From an uncultured Clostridia bacterium (GTDB lineage: Bacteria > Bacillota > Clostridia > Christensenellales > UBA1242), in NCBI GenBank assembly GCA_947624105.1, contig CANQIX010000009.1:1-35771 (forward strand): 35,771 nt of DNA, written 5' to 3'. The notes beneath the pieces are model-generated. The model was not told the DNA's origin. It saw nothing but the letters and a program-made list of their open reading frames with translations, and did no database searches. Position numbers and translations under genes: made by a program. Of this stretch, positions 33,070-35,771 are shown one piece after another. How positions within the stretch are numbered: the first letter of the stretch is position 1; every line of letters starts with the position of its first letter.

Positions 33070-34788
33070 TTATTTTTCGATTTCGTTTATCTCGTCTTCA
33101 ATCATCGCTTTAAGTTCTGAAAGAAGTGTCGACAAAGGCAGATAAACTGTTTCGCCTGTTGCACGCATAGTAACTTCTGCTGTTCCGTTTTGCAGTGTTT
33201 TTGGGCTGATAACGACTCTTATTGGGATTCCCATAAGTTCGCTGTCAGTAAGTTTTATACCGGCGGAGATGTTTCTGTCGTCAAACAAAACCTCGATGTC
33301 GGCATCTAACATTTGCTTATAGAGTTCTTCGGTTATCGTTGCAACATTTTCGTTGTCTAAACGGAGTGGGCAAAGATAAACACTCCAAGGAGCGATTGTC
33401 ATAGGCCAAACAATGCCCTTGTCGTCGCCACTTTCTTCAACAACGCTTGCAAGCCCTCTGCCAACGCCGATTCCGTAGCAACCCATAATTGGTTCTTTGC
33501 TGCTTCCGTCTGGCATAGAAACTTTCATTCCCATAGTTTTTGTGTATTTTGTGCCGAGTTGGAAGATATTTCCAATTTCGATACCACGAGTTAAGCGCAA
33601 TTCCTTTCCGCAAGTGCAGCATCTGTCGCCTTGCTTAACTTGAACGAGGTCAACATATTCCACATCTTTTAAATCTCTTGACGCGCTGGCGTTTTTGATG
33701 TGATAATCCTTTTTGTTTGCGCCGGTAACAAAGTTCTCTAAGCCCTTAATAGAGTCGTCATAGAACACCAAACTGTCGGCAGGAAGTTCGAGGTTTAAAC
33801 AGCCAATATTTCCAGCAACAAGATTGAATTTGTCTGTGTCGGTAAGTTTGATTTCGCTTTTACATAACTTTGCAAGTTTGCACTCGTTTACATCGTAGTC
33901 TCCGCGCATAAAGGCAACAACAAGTCTGCCATCTTCGGTTTCGTAGCAAACGGATTTTACGGTGTGTGCTGCGTCAGTTTCAAGGAAATGACAAACCTCT
34001 TCGATTGACTTTGCGTTGCCTGTGAAGACTTCTTCCGCTTTCCCTAAAACTGTGTGGTCGTTTTCTGCCTTAATGCCAGATGCAACTTCCATATTTGCCT
34101 TATATCCGCAGTCGCACAAAACAAGTTTGTCCTCGCCTGCATCGGTAACAAGCATAAATTCATCAGCAACCTTTCCGCCCATAATTCCGCTGTCGCTTGA
34201 TACGGCGATAACGTTCTTTAAGCCCATACGCTTGTAGATGCGGAAGTATGCGTCATACATCTTTTTGTAGTATGCGTTTAAATCTTCTTGAGAGGTGTGG
34301 AAAGAGTATGCGTCCTTCATAGTAAACTCTTTCACTCTTATAAGTCCGCCTCTTGGTCTTGCCTCATCTCTGTATTTTGTTTGGATTTGATATATCATAC
34401 ATGGCAGTTGGTCGTGGCTTTTAACGGTGTTCATAACCATATGCACAGCCGCCTCCTCGTGAGTCATTCCAAGCAGCATATCGTGTCCGGTTCTGTCTTT
34501 AAATCTAAGAAGTTCGTCTTGAATAGATTGGTATCTTCCAGAGAGTTCCCAAAGTTCTCTTGGCATAACAACTGGAAAGAGCACTTCTTGTCCGTCAAGT
34601 TTGTCCATCTCTTCGCGGATTATCTTTTGAATCTTCTTGCTAACTCTTTGTGCTGGAGGTAACAGAGAAAAGATTCCTGCACTTGTTTGCTTTATGTAAC
34701 CTGCGCGCAGCAAGAGTATATGGCTTTTTAATTGTGCGCCATTTGGAGTTTCTTTTGTCCTTTCTCCAACAAGTTTACTTAACTTCAT
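33070..34788 (-). CDS. proS: Prolyl-tRNA synthetase (bacterial type with editing domain)
   Basis: The 572-residue class II enzyme charges tRNA-Pro. Motif 1 is around QRVSKKIQKIIREEMDKLDG, motif 2 around YRDEARPRGGLIRVKEFTMK and motif 3 GCYGIGVGRGLASVV. The YbaK-like editing insert lies between motifs 2 and 3 (about residues 225-400), which marks the bacterial form that hydrolyses Ala-tRNA-Pro. The C-terminal anticodon-binding domain follows (APWSVYLCPL, VLFDDRNISAGIKL). GAGGAGG precedes ATG. The gene begins right after xseB, one base beyond its stop. Confidence 0.97.
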   Translation of the reverse strand: MKLSKLVGERTKETPNGAQLKSHILLLRAGYIKQTSAGIFSLLPPAQRVSKKIQKIIREEMDKLDGQEVLFPVVMPRELWELSGRYQSIQDELLRFKDRTGHDMLLGMTHEEAAVHMVMNTVKSHDQLPCMIYQIQTKYRDEARPRGGLIRVKEFTMKDAYSFHTSQEDLNAYYKKMYDAYFRIYKRMGLKNVIAVSSDSGIMGGKVADEFMLVTDAGEDKLVLCDCGYKANMEVASGIKAENDHTVLGKAEEVFTGNAKSIEEVCHFLETDAAHTVKSVCYETEDGRLVVAFMRGDYDVNECKLAKLCKSEIKLTDTDKFNLVAGNIGCLNLELPADSLVFYDDSIKGLENFVTGANKKDYHIKNASASRDLKDVEYVDLVQVKQGDRCCTCGKELRLTRGIEIGNIFQLGTKYTKTMGMKVSMPDGSSKEPIMGCYGIGVGRGLASVVEESGDDKGIVWPMTIAPWSVYLCPLRLDNENVATITEELYKQMLDADIEVLFDDRNISAGIKLTDSELMGIPIRVVISPKTLQNGTAEVTMRATGETVYLPLSTLLSELKAMIEDEINEIEK

Positions 34789-34995
34789 TTAATTTACCTC
34801 CTCTTCTGTGATTTTATCAAATTCTTTCTTTATTTCAAATAATTTTTTCGATGTCTTAGAGAGTTCCTCTTGGCAAAACTTGGCAAGTTCAGTTGCCTTG
34901 TCAAAAAGTTTTGTGCTTTCTGCAAGAGGTAGACTTTCACTCTCTAATTTGTTAGTTATATTTTCTAATTCCTTCATTGCTTCTTCGTAATTCAT
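34789..34995 (-). CDS. xseB: Exodeoxyribonuclease VII small subunit
   Basis: The 68-residue helical protein has the XseB core YEEAMKELENITNKLESESL and LAESTKLFDKATELAKFC. It pairs with XseA to form the single-strand exonuclease VII. GGAGG precedes ATG. It follows xseA by ten bases and touches proS, so the three are one transcript. Confidence 0.95.
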   Translation of the reverse strand: MNYEEAMKELENITNKLESESLPLAESTKLFDKATELAKFCQEELSKTSKKLFEIKKEFDKITEEEVN

Positions 34996-35005
34996 ATTGC
35001 CTCCA

Positions 35006-35771
35006 TTATTTTATAGGTTTTGCAGTTAATTTTCCGTCTGCAAAACTAACTTCGATGTTTTTGTTTAAATCTACGCTGCTAAGAGTGTCTTTAAGTTTTC
35101 CCTCTTGTTCGATAAGCGTATATCCCCTCTTCAGCACGGCACGCGGGTCAAGCCACTTTAAAGCGTTTATTCTTAGTTCAAGTGTGTGCTGATAGTTTTT
35201 TACGATATTGTCTATGTCAAGCGAAAGATTGTCGCAGCAAACATAAAGTCTGTCGCTCTTTCTTGTTAGGTAATCTTCTATGGTGTCGGTAAGAGCGGAG
35301 ATTGTGTCGTTAAATAGTTCTGTTTTGTCGCTTATATATGTGTTTAGTTCTCTGCACAGTTTGTTTAATATAAGCGTAAAGGTAGAGCGTTCTTTCTCCC
35401 TATCCTTTGTAAGTTGTTCTGCTGCGGCGCTCGGAGTAGGTGCTCGTAAGTCGCTTACAAAGTCGATGATTGTAAAGTCGGTTTCGTGTCCAACAGCGGA
35501 TACAATTGGCTTTTTGCAGTTGTAAGTTGCTCGCGCCACACTTTCGGTGTTGTATGCGGCAAGGTCTTCCATCGAACCGCCTCCACGCGCAACAACGACA
35601 ACATCAACATTGTCATAGTTAGAAAAGAAGTTGATTCCTTCCACAATCTCCTTTTCGGCATCGTTGCCCTGCACCTTTGTGGAGTATAACACGATGTCAA
35701 CTGTTGGATTGCGCCTCCACGTAACGTTTTTTATATCTTGAATAACTGCGCCCTCTCTTGATGTAACAACG
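35006..35771 (-). CDS. xseA: Exodeoxyribonuclease VII large subunit (partial, 5' end outside window)
   Basis: The minus-strand frame is open from the window edge to the stop at 35006, giving about 255 C-terminal residues. TSREGAVIQDIKNVTWRRNP, then VQGNDAEKEIVEG, VVVARGGGSMEDLAAYN and ESVARA match the catalytic domain of XseA; SAVGHETDFTIIDFVSDLRA is a family hallmark. The C-terminal part is a long coiled coil ending in LKRGYTLIEQEGK. The N-terminal OB-fold is beyond the window. An internal GTG at 35692 is not the start. Confidence 0.95.
   Translation of the reverse strand, partial: VVTSREGAVIQDIKNVTWRRNPTVDIVLYSTKVQGNDAEKEIVEGINFFSNYDNVDVVVVARGGGSMEDLAAYNTESVARATYNCKKPIVSAVGHETDFTIIDFVSDLRAPTPSAAAEQLTKDREKERSTFTLILNKLCRELNTYISDKTELFNDTISALTDTIEDYLTRKSDRLYVCCDNLSLDIDNIVKNYQHTLELRINALKWLDPRAVLKRGYTLIEQEGKLKDTLSSVDLNKNIEVSFADGKLTAKPIK

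Overview
The window is a low-GC bacterial chromosome segment from the Bacillota, probably a Clostridia-like lineage known mainly from uncultured members. The evidence is gene content and RNA regulation: a T-box leader on pheS, an infC-rpmI-rplT operon with an L20-type attenuator and an AUU-initiated infC, RNase Y, a NifS/IscS-ThiI pair, ArgR next to RecN, a YebC-RuvC-RuvA-RuvB-QueA-Tgt series, and Firmicutes-type promoters with AGGAGG-like ribosome binding sites. The genus cannot be named from sequence reading alone. No tRNA, rRNA, CRISPR array, transposase or integrase was seen.

Layout. Positions 1-1189 (minus) hold the end of a TauC/SsuC-type ABC permease gene and its ATPase. Positions 1317-8499 (plus) are a compact phage structural module with its own promoter and terminators: a small terminase-like protein, a Cys-rich mini protein, portal, scaffold, HK97-fold-type major capsid, a small conserved phage protein, a head-tail connector-like protein, a nozzle-like protein, a 38-residue peptide and two holin-like proteins. 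I find no large terminase, protease, tail fibre, endolysin, replication gene, repressor or integrase. Positions 8670-12728 (plus) carry a small membrane protein, polA, ruvX, a DUF1292 gene and a 45-residue Ser/Lys-rich peptide. An RluA-type pseudouridine synthase lies on the minus strand (12767-13621). Positions 13696-22240 (plus) hold T-box-pheS, a frameshifted pheT, nifS/iscS, thiI, argR and recN. From 22560 to the end everything is on the minus strand: two small membrane proteins, rny, tgt, queA, ruvB, ruvA, ruvC, yebC, a SpoU-type methyltransferase, rplT, rpmI, infC, a membrane protein, proS, xseB and partial xseA.

The host genes are almost all translation, tRNA modification and DNA repair functions. 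The phage module is the one accessory insert. Every reading frame in it is intact and translationally coupled, which argues for recent acquisition or selection, yet it cannot package DNA or lyse a cell by itself. It is the best candidate for an undescribed system, such as a domesticated capsid, a dispersed gene transfer agent or a satellite.

Two other patterns stand out. First, a family of 34-bp near-palindromic repeats (arms like TTGCATA and TATGCAA) sits right after stop codons inside several operons, and a 34-bp palindrome with the same arms lies in the argR leader. Second, several strong promoters are placed so that transcription should begin at or within a few bases of the start codon (rluA, ruvC, ruvX, perhaps the 179-residue membrane protein), suggesting regular use of leaderless mRNAs.
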